DNA of 64,000 bases. Origin: a virus. Where the stretch lies: positions 40,663 through 104,662 of IMG/VR virus record IMGVR_UViG_3300035703_000036. The stretch is one strand, 5' to 3'. The translations under genes and the position numbers were made by a program. Below, in pieces: positions 26,401 to 32,698 of the stretch. Below the pieces are notes generated by a model. It did not search any database, was not told the DNA's origin, and worked only from the letters and a program-made list of their open reading frames with translations. Each line of letters starts with the position of its first letter. The first letter of the stretch is position 1.

Positions 26401-27605
26401 GTGAAATGACTGTCACTTATAAAAATGGCGCAGCTACACAGGCTATCAACAATGCTAATTACGGCACTGGTATGGATAGAACTTGGTACGGTAAAATTAC
26501 AGACTCTTTAGGAGCTAATTTTATGCCTGTCTTCTCAGCGCCTTCTGTGCTTGGTGTTGCTGATTCTCATGAAAAATCAATGCTATTTGCTGTAGCTTTA
26601 GGTTCAGATGATTCTAGAACTATTGACCCTAGAACAGGAGTTGCGGATAGTTCTAAATACAATTACAGAGCTATCGGTGGTATTCCGATTGATCCAGCTT
26701 CTAATACTAACTTGTCTAAAGCTATTACCGCATCTGGATTGACTTATGGGGTAACGGATGATTCTGATTTTATTCAAGGAAAATGTTTATCATTTAAAGG
26801 TAATACCTATCTTTATTATGACCAATACACACGTTTTTTAAGAATGTTAGGAAGTCGTGACTTTGTTGTTCAAGCAGAAATAAAGCCTGATAGTACTGAT
26901 TTAGATTTAGCTTACCATTATATTTTTGGTATGGAAGGTTTTGCTAGATTAAGTATATATCAAAATAAGCTAACTGCTCTTATCTGGGATAACGTAGGAA
27001 CAACTTACACATATCAATCGTCAGAATTAATGACTACAGCTTATAGAGTTGTAAGATTAAGTAAATCTAGTACTAGCGGTATTAAGTTAAGCTATAGTTT
27101 TGATAGAGTTAACTTTTTTGATTTAACCTTAACCGGATCAAACCCTTCAGAATTTTCTGGAGGAAGAACAGTCGGATATGCTGCGACTTCTTGGAGTTAC
27201 CTGTATATTGGTTCGCACACTTCAGCTTTACCTTTTTATGGTAAAATCGGAGAATTTAGAATTTATTATAATACAGCTACTCCTCCTTCAACTTCTCTTA
27301 CTAAGTTGAATTACGATTTACATCTACCAAGATTGAACGTTATCAATGGCGGAATTAGAATTTGCGCATTAACAGCTAATCATCATAATGCAACTAGTTA
27401 TAGAGAGAATTCTGCTAGAATGACTTTTTTACCTATTAATCATGGAAATTTAAATTCTATCGTTGCTACTAATGATCAGTTATTTAAATTTAACGAACCG
27501 GTAAACGAAGGCCAGAACGCTAAATTACAGATAACTATGGAAAGAGTTAGCAATAAAGATCCTAACAATGTTCAAGGTATCCTCGTCAATTATTTGAAAA
27601 AATAA
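23460..27605 (+). CDS. Giant fibre/lectin protein with C-terminal LamG-like domain
   Basis: 1381 aa, AGAGG before the ATG. The N-terminal ~90 residues have the fibre phrase DNPSSPLSNHIWYNSSENKL repeated as GDPSSPVENEVWINTSASAL, a tandem anchor module. The centre (residues ~320-750) reads like a beta-propeller or sialidase-type repeat (SPSGQYVFVMAAVERTS, IEISDDGKVIFTHYIYN, FSDDGNELLIYKHD). Residues ~1120-1300 resemble a concanavalin/LamG lectin fold (GKCLSFKGNTYLYY, DFVVQAEIKPDSTD, YLYIGSHTSALPFYGKIGEF). It is likely a receptor-binding or polysaccharide-binding tail spike. No clear catalytic motif was seen. A hairpin follows the stop. Confidence 0.65.
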   Translation: MTKKTHLTKQEEAQVEHGLQVRSDNPSSPLSNHIWYNSSENKLSMFIGGIEKRINVRVLSGDPSSPVENEVWINTSASALKFHSGGVTTSINFGAGIVNTDVQDNGELYLSILDDAELALIADVSMRNPNFLIDSFQAVKESSTYTNTIVEASRLALPSASNSGTYSRTEKMSNFSNSVEGVAVVSAQAFAPHLVTHNGGIVSPTNEMVVFYGDLTSYFAANKKMLCYELYTIDSVDKHLYVLDSEHKPLVLTIAAVTYDAVLNRTSVEINSSGTDLTLGYGSALHYAKIRFINNNIKVEASAGTTLTELDIKEAHATRYRRLIGETNLTDLTSQYAGSVNSFVCKASPSGQYVFVMAAVERTSNSNTIVIWYSTDYGKSFKQADNFSSNLTEVGGDEAYVHSNAFLSEYSNAYMSPRGIEISDDGKVIFTHYIYNASAYPQNACFFAKLTSPTFDYRPIASSGYKGGFIQRGATWYGNSCALAMDFSNNILAAVFSQNGDGYVNFYSINWTNMSSSYGSNAAIGGSTAGAQYPIVTFWKTYEGEQQLFIALTNSSNAYNYAWSIRYSEVAAGMAASTTVTARGAFATSPTSGRNTDSTFTHLITSSGSFVDWCFSDDGNELLIYKHDTDGEQYLITLNFGVTSATTFLYHGNPSNYKYNTVGSLIRLDAAALIATDYDGNPVSTDLAYLRRYSSQRMIAKGNTIHVNVPLRKTVGATYTSALSTYMKIPDYKQLLGLHYVNVPGAQSNVSLNLPADAAGNGTRFYQSVTIPTSSNYPTANNYSTFYTSGLVPIRTIALLMGKNYATKSAYKVNGKISVKLYGANGDGTINLSSVLATSKNAWIVNNLTQYAENNWFEFVFDNVQLAPGTTFYIGVEPDWDMSKAANYNPTGLALTTRGFVTIGARAGTGFPRCYRGLDNDTLANISLANFELWYRIFDFFKCPVGTMQDNQYWYTASDCNADYFGADSESTIAWYNKTSSEMTVTYKNGAATQAINNANYGTGMDRTWYGKITDSLGANFMPVFSAPSVLGVADSHEKSMLFAVALGSDDSRTIDPRTGVADSSKYNYRAIGGIPIDPASNTNLSKAITASGLTYGVTDDSDFIQGKCLSFKGNTYLYYDQYTRFLRMLGSRDFVVQAEIKPDSTDLDLAYHYIFGMEGFARLSIYQNKLTALIWDNVGTTYTYQSSELMTTAYRVVRLSKSSTSGIKLSYSFDRVNFFDLTLTGSNPSEFSGGRTVGYAATSWSYLYIGSHTSALPFYGKIGEFRIYYNTATPPSTSLTKLNYDLHLPRLNVINGGIRICALTANHHNATSYRENSARMTFLPINHGNLNSIVATNDQLFKFNEPVNEGQNAKLQITMERVSNKDPNNVQGILVNYLKK

Positions 27606-27610
27606 ATTTT

Positions 27611-27646
27611 AAACGCCAAGATAAGTGAATAACTGTCTTGGCGTTT
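27611..27646 (+). terminator. Hairpin after fibre operon
   Basis: An 11-bp perfect stem AAACGCCAAGA / TCTTGGCGTTT (27611-27621 and 27636-27646) directly after the fibre stop. The downstream T tract is poor (GTTTACC), so termination may be partial, with the stem also acting on the next start codon 12 bases away. Confidence 0.55.
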
Positions 27647-27657
27647 ACCTATCTACA

Positions 27658-28374
27658 ATGAATATAGATCAGTGGTTTAACCCTACACACGGACTTGAGC
27701 TAGAGCCTGATATTAATTTTGGCTCTAGAAATAACGAAAATGGAATACTGTTCTATTGTGTTTATATCATTTTATTAAAAGAAAGAAGAGAGCTATCGGT
27801 AGACGAAATTAATAGACTGGTATTTCTTTTAGAAGATCTTGAATCCTACGATAAAAACGGAAATAGAATAAGAGGATTGTACGATCGAGGAGCTAGGGAA
27901 TCTTTAACAATTCCTTACGACAAAAGAAGAACAATCTCTCACGATAATATCACAGCTATCTCATCTTTATCCCCAGATCATGCTAAAGATATTTACAAGT
28001 ATGGTTTAAAGCATTTCTTTATATACAATAACTGCAAGCCAAGATTGAGGGCTCCAATGAACCCTTCAAATTGGTCTATCTGGTCATACAATGGCGGATC
28101 TAAGTTTTTTTGGATGTTATTCGCATGGATATATGTCATTAACATGCTCATATCTTGTAATAAATCTCCAAAAGAAACTTCTTCAAAGCAGCTTTATTTT
28201 GTAGAATTATACAACGTAAAAGAAAGTAACTTATTTTGGAAATTGTGCTGGAAATATTACAAAAGAAAAATGACTAAACAATATGGTGAATTTTGGCTTC
28301 ATGAAATAGCTAAAATATACTATCAACATCCGGAACATCCTAATCGTATCCTGTCTGAAGGAATGAGGTTTTAA
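27658..28374 (+). CDS. Conserved-looking phage protein of unknown function
   Basis: 238 aa from ATG 27658. No Shine-Dalgarno is visible. The upstream hairpin ends 12 bases before the ATG. A GTG start at 27625 inside the hairpin loop is possible but also lacks a good site. Features are NENGILFYCVYIILL, a DRGARESLTIPYDKRR segment and TISHDNITAISSLSP. A hydrophobic segment (FFWMLFAWIYVINMLIS) lies near residues 143-159, and the C-terminus is basic and aromatic. The NENG and SHDN motifs suggest an enzyme-like fold, but I cannot name it. It is followed with no gap by the holin-like gene, so a role in lysis or virion exit is possible. Confidence 0.5.
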   Translation: MNIDQWFNPTHGLELEPDINFGSRNNENGILFYCVYIILLKERRELSVDEINRLVFLLEDLESYDKNGNRIRGLYDRGARESLTIPYDKRRTISHDNITAISSLSPDHAKDIYKYGLKHFFIYNNCKPRLRAPMNPSNWSIWSYNGGSKFFWMLFAWIYVINMLISCNKSPKETSSKQLYFVELYNVKESNLFWKLCWKYYKRKMTKQYGEFWLHEIAKIYYQHPEHPNRILSEGMRF

Positions 28375-28662
28375 ATGCAAGAATGGTGGAAAGAATTTGT
28401 TAATAAACTGAACGAAAAAGGAATTCCTTTGCCTACTCTTAAAGATCCTCAAACTGGAAAAGGGTCAGTCACTCTAACTCTAGTTTTTATATCGGCTAAT
28501 ATTGTCATAGTAGCTCTTTTAAATTCTTTTGCAAAGGTTTTTAAAGGCGTAGATACCGATAACGCTATTCAGTTCTTTTTAATATGCTTAGGCGGATATT
28601 TAGGTCGTAAATTTCAAACAAAAAATGGAAGCTCTATAGAGCCTCCATCAGATAAGAACTAA
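28375..28662 (+). CDS. Holin-like membrane protein
   Basis: 95 aa. The N-terminus is amphipathic (MQEWWKEFVNKLNEKGIPLP), followed by two hydrophobic segments at residues ~31-52 (VTLTLVFISANIVIVALLNS) and ~65-78 (IQFFLICLGGYLG), then a short charged tail (KFQTKNGSS). Size, two membrane segments and position as last gene of the late rightward operon fit a class II holin or an endolysin-transport membrane protein. No endolysin is adjacent, so this is not certain. ATG follows the previous stop immediately (TAAATG). Confidence 0.5.
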   Translation: MQEWWKEFVNKLNEKGIPLPTLKDPQTGKGSVTLTLVFISANIVIVALLNSFAKVFKGVDTDNAIQFFLICLGGYLGRKFQTKNGSSIEPPSDKN

Positions 28663-28698
28663 AATTCAAAACTTATCATTACGCACTTGTTAATAGGA

Positions 28699-28869
28699 TT
28701 AACGGAAAGGGATCGGCTTATCGGAAACTCTCCCTAATCGCTCTTGACGAGCCCTCACTTTTTCTAGGCAAGATTCTTTTTCAGATCCGATCTTACTGTC
28801 GCATGATAAATTAGATGAACTAGAGCATCCAAAAGTCATCACGGTAACCAATAATAAAATAAATTTCAT
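28699..28869 (-). CDS. Tiny lipoprotein (56 aa)
   Basis: ATG 28869 lies one base after the stop of the gene at 28871 (TAG T ATG). The product starts MKFILLLVTVMTFGCSSSS, a signal peptide with lipobox TFGC at Cys15. The rest is a short Ser-rich and charged mature part with Cys23 and Cys34. It is last in the leftward aminotransferase operon and converges with the holin-like gene. It is probably an outer- or inner-membrane lipoprotein. Its role is unknown, with immunity or envelope modification as options. Confidence 0.6.
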   Translation of the reverse strand: MKFILLLVTVMTFGCSSSSNLSCDSKIGSEKESCLEKVRARQERLGRVSDKPIPFR

Positions 28870-28870
28870 A

Positions 28871-29110
28871 CTATTCTTCCTCTTCTTTATTCGATTCTTT
28901 TTTATCTAGCTTGGCTAATTCCAAGTAAACTCTATTCAAAACGTGTTCTGGCTCTAGATAAAATTCATCTTTCCATCCATCGCCTGTGCTTTTATTTTTT
29001 ACAAAACCAAAATTGCTAAGTATTTGACCAAATCTTAGATCTGGATTATTCTCTATCAGATCATACAGTATTACCATTAGCTCCCTATTTGCGTTCTGCC
29101 TATCACTCAT
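28871..29110 (-). CDS. Small phage protein
   Basis: 79 aa. ATG 29110 is chosen because it overlaps the upstream stop by a few bases, whereas the in-frame extension lies inside the previous gene. The pattern RELMVILYDLIENNPDLRFG followed by QILSNFGFVK occurs in many small phage and prophage proteins of unknown function. The C-terminus is acidic (KKESNKEEEE). It is part of the aminotransferase operon. Confidence 0.6.
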   Translation of the reverse strand: MSDRQNANRELMVILYDLIENNPDLRFGQILSNFGFVKNKSTGDGWKDEFYLEPEHVLNRVYLELAKLDKKESNKEEEE

Positions 29111-29375
29111 CCTCATGCTCCAGATCTTCTTCCGCGTCGTAATCAAAATCCACTACACCTTTTTGTCTTAGCAAGATATTATCAAGCTCATCTTTCATAC
29201 TGTCTTCGCTTATTGCCTCGTACATATCGGCCGGAACAATATCAATTAAACAATTATCCTCAAAAGTAAATACTACATTAGTAGTCTGAATAGTGTCGTC
29301 TTCCCCTATTTCGTATTCGATATTAGCGGCGTCCAACATTCTTTCTAAAGTTTTCATGTCATTTTTAGCAGCCAT
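29103..29375 (-). CDS. Small acidic protein
   Basis: 90 aa, very acidic, ending DFDYDAEEDLEHEDE. The N-terminal part is alpha/beta (TLERMLDAANIEYEIGEDDT, TTNVVFTFEDNCLIDIVPAD). An AGGAG lies before the ATG. It may be a DNA mimic or a small binding protein, but there is no direct evidence for either. It sits between the aminotransferase and two other small genes in the same operon. Confidence 0.55.
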   Translation of the reverse strand: MAAKNDMKTLERMLDAANIEYEIGEDDTIQTTNVVFTFEDNCLIDIVPADMYEAISEDSMKDELDNILLRQKGVVDFDYDAEEDLEHEDE

Positions 29376-29383
29376 AATTCCTC

Positions 29384-30361
29384 CTATAATTTTTTAATTT
29401 CTTTTACCGCTTGCTTAGTGATATTACAATCCTGAGCTAAATTAAATCTTATTAACTTCTGTTCTTGATCTAAAGTAACAAATCCAACTCCAATGTCTTC
29501 TAATTTTTTCATCAAAAATTCATCAGCAAAAACAGGATAAAACATACCGTTTTCAGGAACTTCCTGAGAATCGAACAAAGAACTTAGTTTAGCCATCTCT
29601 TCTCTGTTGTAATCAATATATCTTGCTGCCTTTTTGTGAAATACATCTAAATCTGTTTTTTCTAAAATCTCTATCATAAATCTTTGAGATACCGTACTGA
29701 CATTCATTATAGTATATTTTACCGTATCAAAACAATTTTTGAATATTTCTTCATTATTTGTAGCGATCCATCCGACACGCCATCCGGCTAGTCCAAAAGA
29801 TTTACTATAAGATCCGACATTTACAACATGAGCAGGATGAGCGATTGCGCCTCTAATATCTCTAATTTTGCTTTTTTGGTAAGCAGGGCCTGCGTAGACA
29901 CTATCCCAAATTGTGTTAATTCCATTTATTTTACACGTAGATATGCTGCCCCAAGGATTACTAGGGCTATCGTCTATAACTAGTCCATCATGCTTGTCTA
30001 CTTCATCTCCACCAATTACAGGAGTCATTCCGGCTTTTTTTATAATTTGAGGATAATAAGGAAAATGCTGCTCTCTAATCAGAACTATGTCATTTCCTTT
30101 TTGAGAAAAGTAATTTAAAACAACAGATAAAGCATGGGTACAGCCGTCGGTTATAATTAAATACTTGTAGTCAATACCGATAGTATTTTTAATAAATTTC
30201 TTTGTTAATTCAACAAGCTTTTGCTCGCCGCCATATTCCCCATATCCTTGAGAAATAAGATCCGGCTTATTTATCTGAAGTCTACCGTTAAACTCTTCAA
30301 GTAAGGCTTTTCTAATACAGACAGGATCTCCCCATCCTAGCGGATATTTAATTTTATTCAT
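29384..30361 (-). CDS. PLP-dependent aminotransferase, fold type I
   Basis: 325 aa. All hallmark residues of class I/II aminotransferases can be placed: the N-terminal GYGEYGGEQKL; TDGCTHALSVVL (residues 71-82); PYY near 101; Asn135 in PSNPWGS; Asp153 and Tyr156 in IWDSVYAG; the PLP-binding Lys187 in GSYSKSFGLAGWRVGW; and Arg305 in LIRFNLA for the substrate carboxylate. The family usually has 350-430 aa, so this is a compact version. It should be an active cytosolic enzyme that moves an amino group between an amino acid and a 2-oxo acid. The substrate cannot be told. Neighbours are small unknown proteins, so no pathway is evident. The gene overlaps the upstream gene by 8 bases. Such a gene is rare in phages. 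Confidence 0.85.
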   Translation of the reverse strand: MNKIKYPLGWGDPVCIRKALLEEFNGRLQINKPDLISQGYGEYGGEQKLVELTKKFIKNTIGIDYKYLIITDGCTHALSVVLNYFSQKGNDIVLIREQHFPYYPQIIKKAGMTPVIGGDEVDKHDGLVIDDSPSNPWGSISTCKINGINTIWDSVYAGPAYQKSKIRDIRGAIAHPAHVVNVGSYSKSFGLAGWRVGWIATNNEEIFKNCFDTVKYTIMNVSTVSQRFMIEILEKTDLDVFHKKAARYIDYNREEMAKLSSLFDSQEVPENGMFYPVFADEFLMKKLEDIGVGFVTLDQEQKLIRFNLAQDCNITKQAVKEIKKL

Positions 30362-30803
30362 TCTTTTTGTCCGCCGTTTCTTGTAAAAACTTATCCATCT
30401 TCTCTATGTAAAAGCTGGTTTTAATCATCATGAAATCATTTCCAACATCTCTAATCTGTTGTTGGGTCAATGAATATTTAGTTGCAAGGCCTTCTATTGC
30501 TTTGTCTTGATATATTTTAAACTCTTCTTCTTTTTGCTTATCTAGTAAGTAATGATTAATTGCTTTCTTTTGCATAAAAGCATCTCGCCCACTTATTTTA
30601 CCGCATTCTTTGCAAACCGTATTATCATTAATAATTACCCAAGAATGAACTTTACATTGATTTTCTTCCATTTCTTTATATTTTTTGTTATTTTTATTTA
30701 ATCTAATCATTTCTTGTATTTGCTCAATTATCAAAATAAATATAATAAAAATAAGAACCGATATTACAATTACCGCAGATGCCGTTACTATTGTTTTTAA
30801 CAT
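30354..30803 (-). CDS. Membrane-anchored protein with zinc ribbon
   Basis: 149 aa. One N-terminal membrane helix (VTASAVIVISVLIFIIFILI) is followed by a charged helix. A Cys/His site at residues ~50-73 reads CKVHSWVIINDNTVCKECGK (C-x2-H and C-x2-C), like the zinc endings of the small proteins at 11550 and 12021. A long helical C-terminal part follows. The N-terminus is probably in the membrane with the ribbon in the cytoplasm. The function is unknown. It is co-translated with both neighbours (TAATG junction upstream). Confidence 0.6.
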   Translation of the reverse strand: MLKTIVTASAVIVISVLIFIIFILIIEQIQEMIRLNKNNKKYKEMEENQCKVHSWVIINDNTVCKECGKISGRDAFMQKKAINHYLLDKQKEEEFKIYQDKAIEGLATKYSLTQQQIRDVGNDFMMIKTSFYIEKMDKFLQETADKKNE

Positions 30804-31099
30804 TATTTTTTACCTTTTTTAATTTTCTTTTTAGCTTTTTTTACCTTCTTAGAAAGCTTAGCGCGCAAAACTTTACGATATTCTTTATGCACATTTATAA
30901 TATCTTTTTTAGATGGACATAAGCTTTGCTCTATTTCTTCCCAAGTAATTTCGCCTCTTTTTACAGCTAAACAAAGCTGAGTATATGCCATTTGAAAAGC
31001 AAAGCTATCGGGATCACGCTTGGGGTCTATCATAACCGTAGGCCCTCTTAAGTAAGAGCATTTTTTGATTCTTTTAATAGCGTTTTCCAAGATTGTCAT
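30803..31099 (-). CDS. Small Lys-rich protein, first gene of aminotransferase operon
   Basis: 98 aa from ATG 31099, preceded by AAAGGAGC. An in-frame extension upstream was rejected because it crosses the operator repeats. The N-terminus is helical (TILENAIKRIKKCSYLRGPT). The middle (SFAFQMAYTQLCLAVKRGEI) may be a small helical domain. The tail is strongly basic (AKLSKKVKKAKKKIKKGKK) and may bind nucleic acid or acidic proteins. As first gene behind an operator it could be an autoregulator, but no HTH is obvious. Confidence 0.55.
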   Translation of the reverse strand: MTILENAIKRIKKCSYLRGPTVMIDPKRDPDSFAFQMAYTQLCLAVKRGEITWEEIEQSLCPSKKDIINVHKEYRKVLRAKLSKKVKKAKKKIKKGKK

Positions 31100-31115
31100 A
31101 ATGCTCCTTTGTTCT

Positions 31116-31156
31116 ATAAAATAGAACAATTGTTACATAAAATAGAACAATTGTTA
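31116..31156 (-). promoter_or_regulatory. Tandem operator-like repeats
   Basis: Two perfect 20-bp copies of ATAAAATAGAACAATTGTTA (plus-strand sequence) at 31116-31135 and 31137-31156, period 21 bp, that is two helical turns. Each contains the palindrome AACAATTGTT. The distal copy also forms a palindrome GTTCTATAAAATAGAAC (31111-31127). The repeats lie between the predicted transcription start (~31163) and ATG 31099. A repressor bound here would block the aminotransferase operon. Confidence 0.7.
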
Positions 31157-31169
31157 ATTATTATATGTA

Positions 31170-31198
31170 ATTTTAGCACGATAATTAATTTAAGTCAA
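31170..31198 (-). promoter_or_regulatory. Sigma-70-like promoter of aminotransferase operon
   Basis: Reading leftward: TTGACT (31198-31193), 17-base spacer, TAAAAT (31175-31170). It lies immediately after the stop of the intein-containing protease gene and upstream of the two 20-bp repeats. Confidence 0.75.
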
Positions 31199-32698
31199 TT
31201 ATTTTTTAAGGCCTTCCCAATCATAAACACCGTTACCCCCAAAAACTTCGTCAGCAAATCCTAATTCTACGGCTTGTTGGGCACTTAGGAATACGTCTTC
31301 TTTTTTATTCATTTGATCAATAAGCCATTTTCTAATCGTTTCTTCTTTCTTGTCTTTCATAGATCCTTGTTTTTTAATAGAATCTATATAAATGTCCAGC
31401 ATTTGTTTTTGCCTAATATTTTCCTGCTCCATTTCAGTTCGAAATTGCTTGACTGTGCCGCTCATTCCTAGGGTTCCTTCGTGAAACATGAATACAGCAT
31501 GAGGCATCATGACTCGCTTATCTGCAGCCTGTAGGATTAGTGACGACATACTTCTAGCGTGTGTGTAGACTAGGATAATGATTTTATTTGGGCACGATTT
31601 AAGGGCGTCATAAATAGCCATACCCTCTGACCAGTCGCCTCCGCAATTGTGAACCGCCACATGATTAGCTACGTATGAGTGATCTTCTTCTACTGTAATA
31701 TTGTAGACTTTTTGTCTGTAAGTATTTTTTTTAACATGTTTACTGGTAACTTTTACTTTGCAAAATCCGCTTTCTTCATCGTATTCATACCAAGTATAGA
31801 AGCTTTTAGATGCCTGATTATTATATGGATGATGCCATACAACATCGTCTACATATTCCATAATTTTAGCGTTTTCATATTTTTGTTTTTTTACTTCTAA
31901 AGATTTACCTGTCATTTTTTCTACTTCAAAAGCTACTATTTTACCTTCCTTGTAGCCAATAATATCAGGTATAACTCCAGCGCCTACTGGAACTACTTGC
32001 CATCCTTCATTTTTAAGTTTTTCACAAAAAGGCAGTATGTCCTGTTCAAGATGAGATTGTTGGCTACCTATTCCTTTTCTTTTTAATCTGTCGCAATTAA
32101 AGTTCTTTTTTCTTCTCCAAAAAGGTACTTTTTCTCCTGTAAATTCACAATCTTTTGATTCTACAAAAATAACATCATCTTCCACTACATCTTTTATTGG
32201 TACAAAAATTTTTTTACCTTCACGCTCTACCATAATAGGATGATCGGCTGTGGCGGTTATTTTTGTAGATTGGTGTTTACTTCTACCATAATATAGAGTG
32301 ACCATATCTCCTTCATACATGTGAGACATAGTATCGATAACTTTTCTATATCTACCCTTATGGGTCATTACCATATCGCCTATTTTTATATCTACAATTT
32401 TTTTATTGCCTTTATCTGTAAGAATATTGGTTTTTCTTGAAAAACAAGTTTTCATGTGAATTAAGATAGGCTCATCAGATTTTCTCATAAGGATGTTAAG
32501 ATTCTTAATAAATCTATTGGCCATAACGTATTCCACGCCAGGCTCATCTCCTTCATGGACGTCTGAGTATGTATCTTCCCCAAACAGATATAAGGCGTTT
32601 GATTTTAAATCAATATTATACTCATGACTATGCCATACTGGGTCGTCAGTCTTATATCCTTTAACATTTTTTTCTTTAATGTGCGTTAACTGACTCAC
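31199..32698 (-). CDS. ClpP-like serine protease precursor with intein
   Basis: 499-aa precursor, GTG start at 32698 overlapping the primase stop (GTGA), AGAGG 6 bases upstream. Residues 1-84 and 352-499 join to a 232-aa ClpP-fold protease. The spliced sequence HMKT-CGGDWSEGMAIYDAL matches the oxyanion-loop GG region. Ser383 (ARSMSS) is the nucleophile, His406 (MFHEGT) the catalytic histidine, and EDVFLSA supplies the Asp, followed by AVELGFADEVF. Residues 85-351 are an intein (separate entry). No signal peptide, so it is cytoplasmic. In phages ClpP-like proteases commonly process proheads, but this gene sits with replication genes, so regulated proteolysis of host or phage proteins is equally possible. 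Confidence 0.85.
   Translation of the reverse strand: MSQLTHIKEKNVKGYKTDDPVWHSHEYNIDLKSNALYLFGEDTYSDVHEGDEPGVEYVMANRFIKNLNILMRKSDEPILIHMKTCFSRKTNILTDKGNKKIVDIKIGDMVMTHKGRYRKVIDTMSHMYEGDMVTLYYGRSKHQSTKITATADHPIMVEREGKKIFVPIKDVVEDDVIFVESKDCEFTGEKVPFWRRKKNFNCDRLKRKGIGSQQSHLEQDILPFCEKLKNEGWQVVPVGAGVIPDIIGYKEGKIVAFEVEKMTGKSLEVKKQKYENAKIMEYVDDVVWHHPYNNQASKSFYTWYEYDEESGFCKVKVTSKHVKKNTYRQKVYNITVEEDHSYVANHVAVHNCGGDWSEGMAIYDALKSCPNKIIILVYTHARSMSSLILQAADKRVMMPHAVFMFHEGTLGMSGTVKQFRTEMEQENIRQKQMLDIYIDSIKKQGSMKDKKEETIRKWLIDQMNKKEDVFLSAQQAVELGFADEVFGGNGVYDWEGLKK
31646..32446 (-). other. Intein with PD-(D/E)XK-type homing nuclease domain
   Basis: Encodes residues 85-351 of the protease precursor (267 aa). 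Block A starts at Cys85 (CFSRKTNILTDKGNKKIVDI). Block B has ITATADHPIMV (T-x2-H). Blocks F/G read VYNITVEEDHSYVANHVAVHN, ending His-Asn before Cys352 (+1). Between them, residues ~215-305 lack LAGLIDADG motifs. Instead they show a nuclease-like order: SHLEQ, then GVIPDIIGYKEGKIVAFEVEK, then VKKQKYENAKIMEY and DDVVWHH. PD then EVEK resembles a PD-(D/E)XK site with a variant last motif. Insertion right before the conserved GG of the active-site loop is typical of inteins. Confidence 0.85.

Noticed and set aside
31111-31156. The two 20-bp repeats as a CRISPR array
   Set aside because: There are only two copies, with a one-base gap and no spacers; the position downstream of a promoter fits an operator.
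31111-31160. SOS (LexA) box
   Set aside because: GAACAATTGTTA is near the Gram-positive GAAC-N4-GTTC form, but neither copy is a full match and the 21-bp phasing points to a dedicated regulator. Not excluded.
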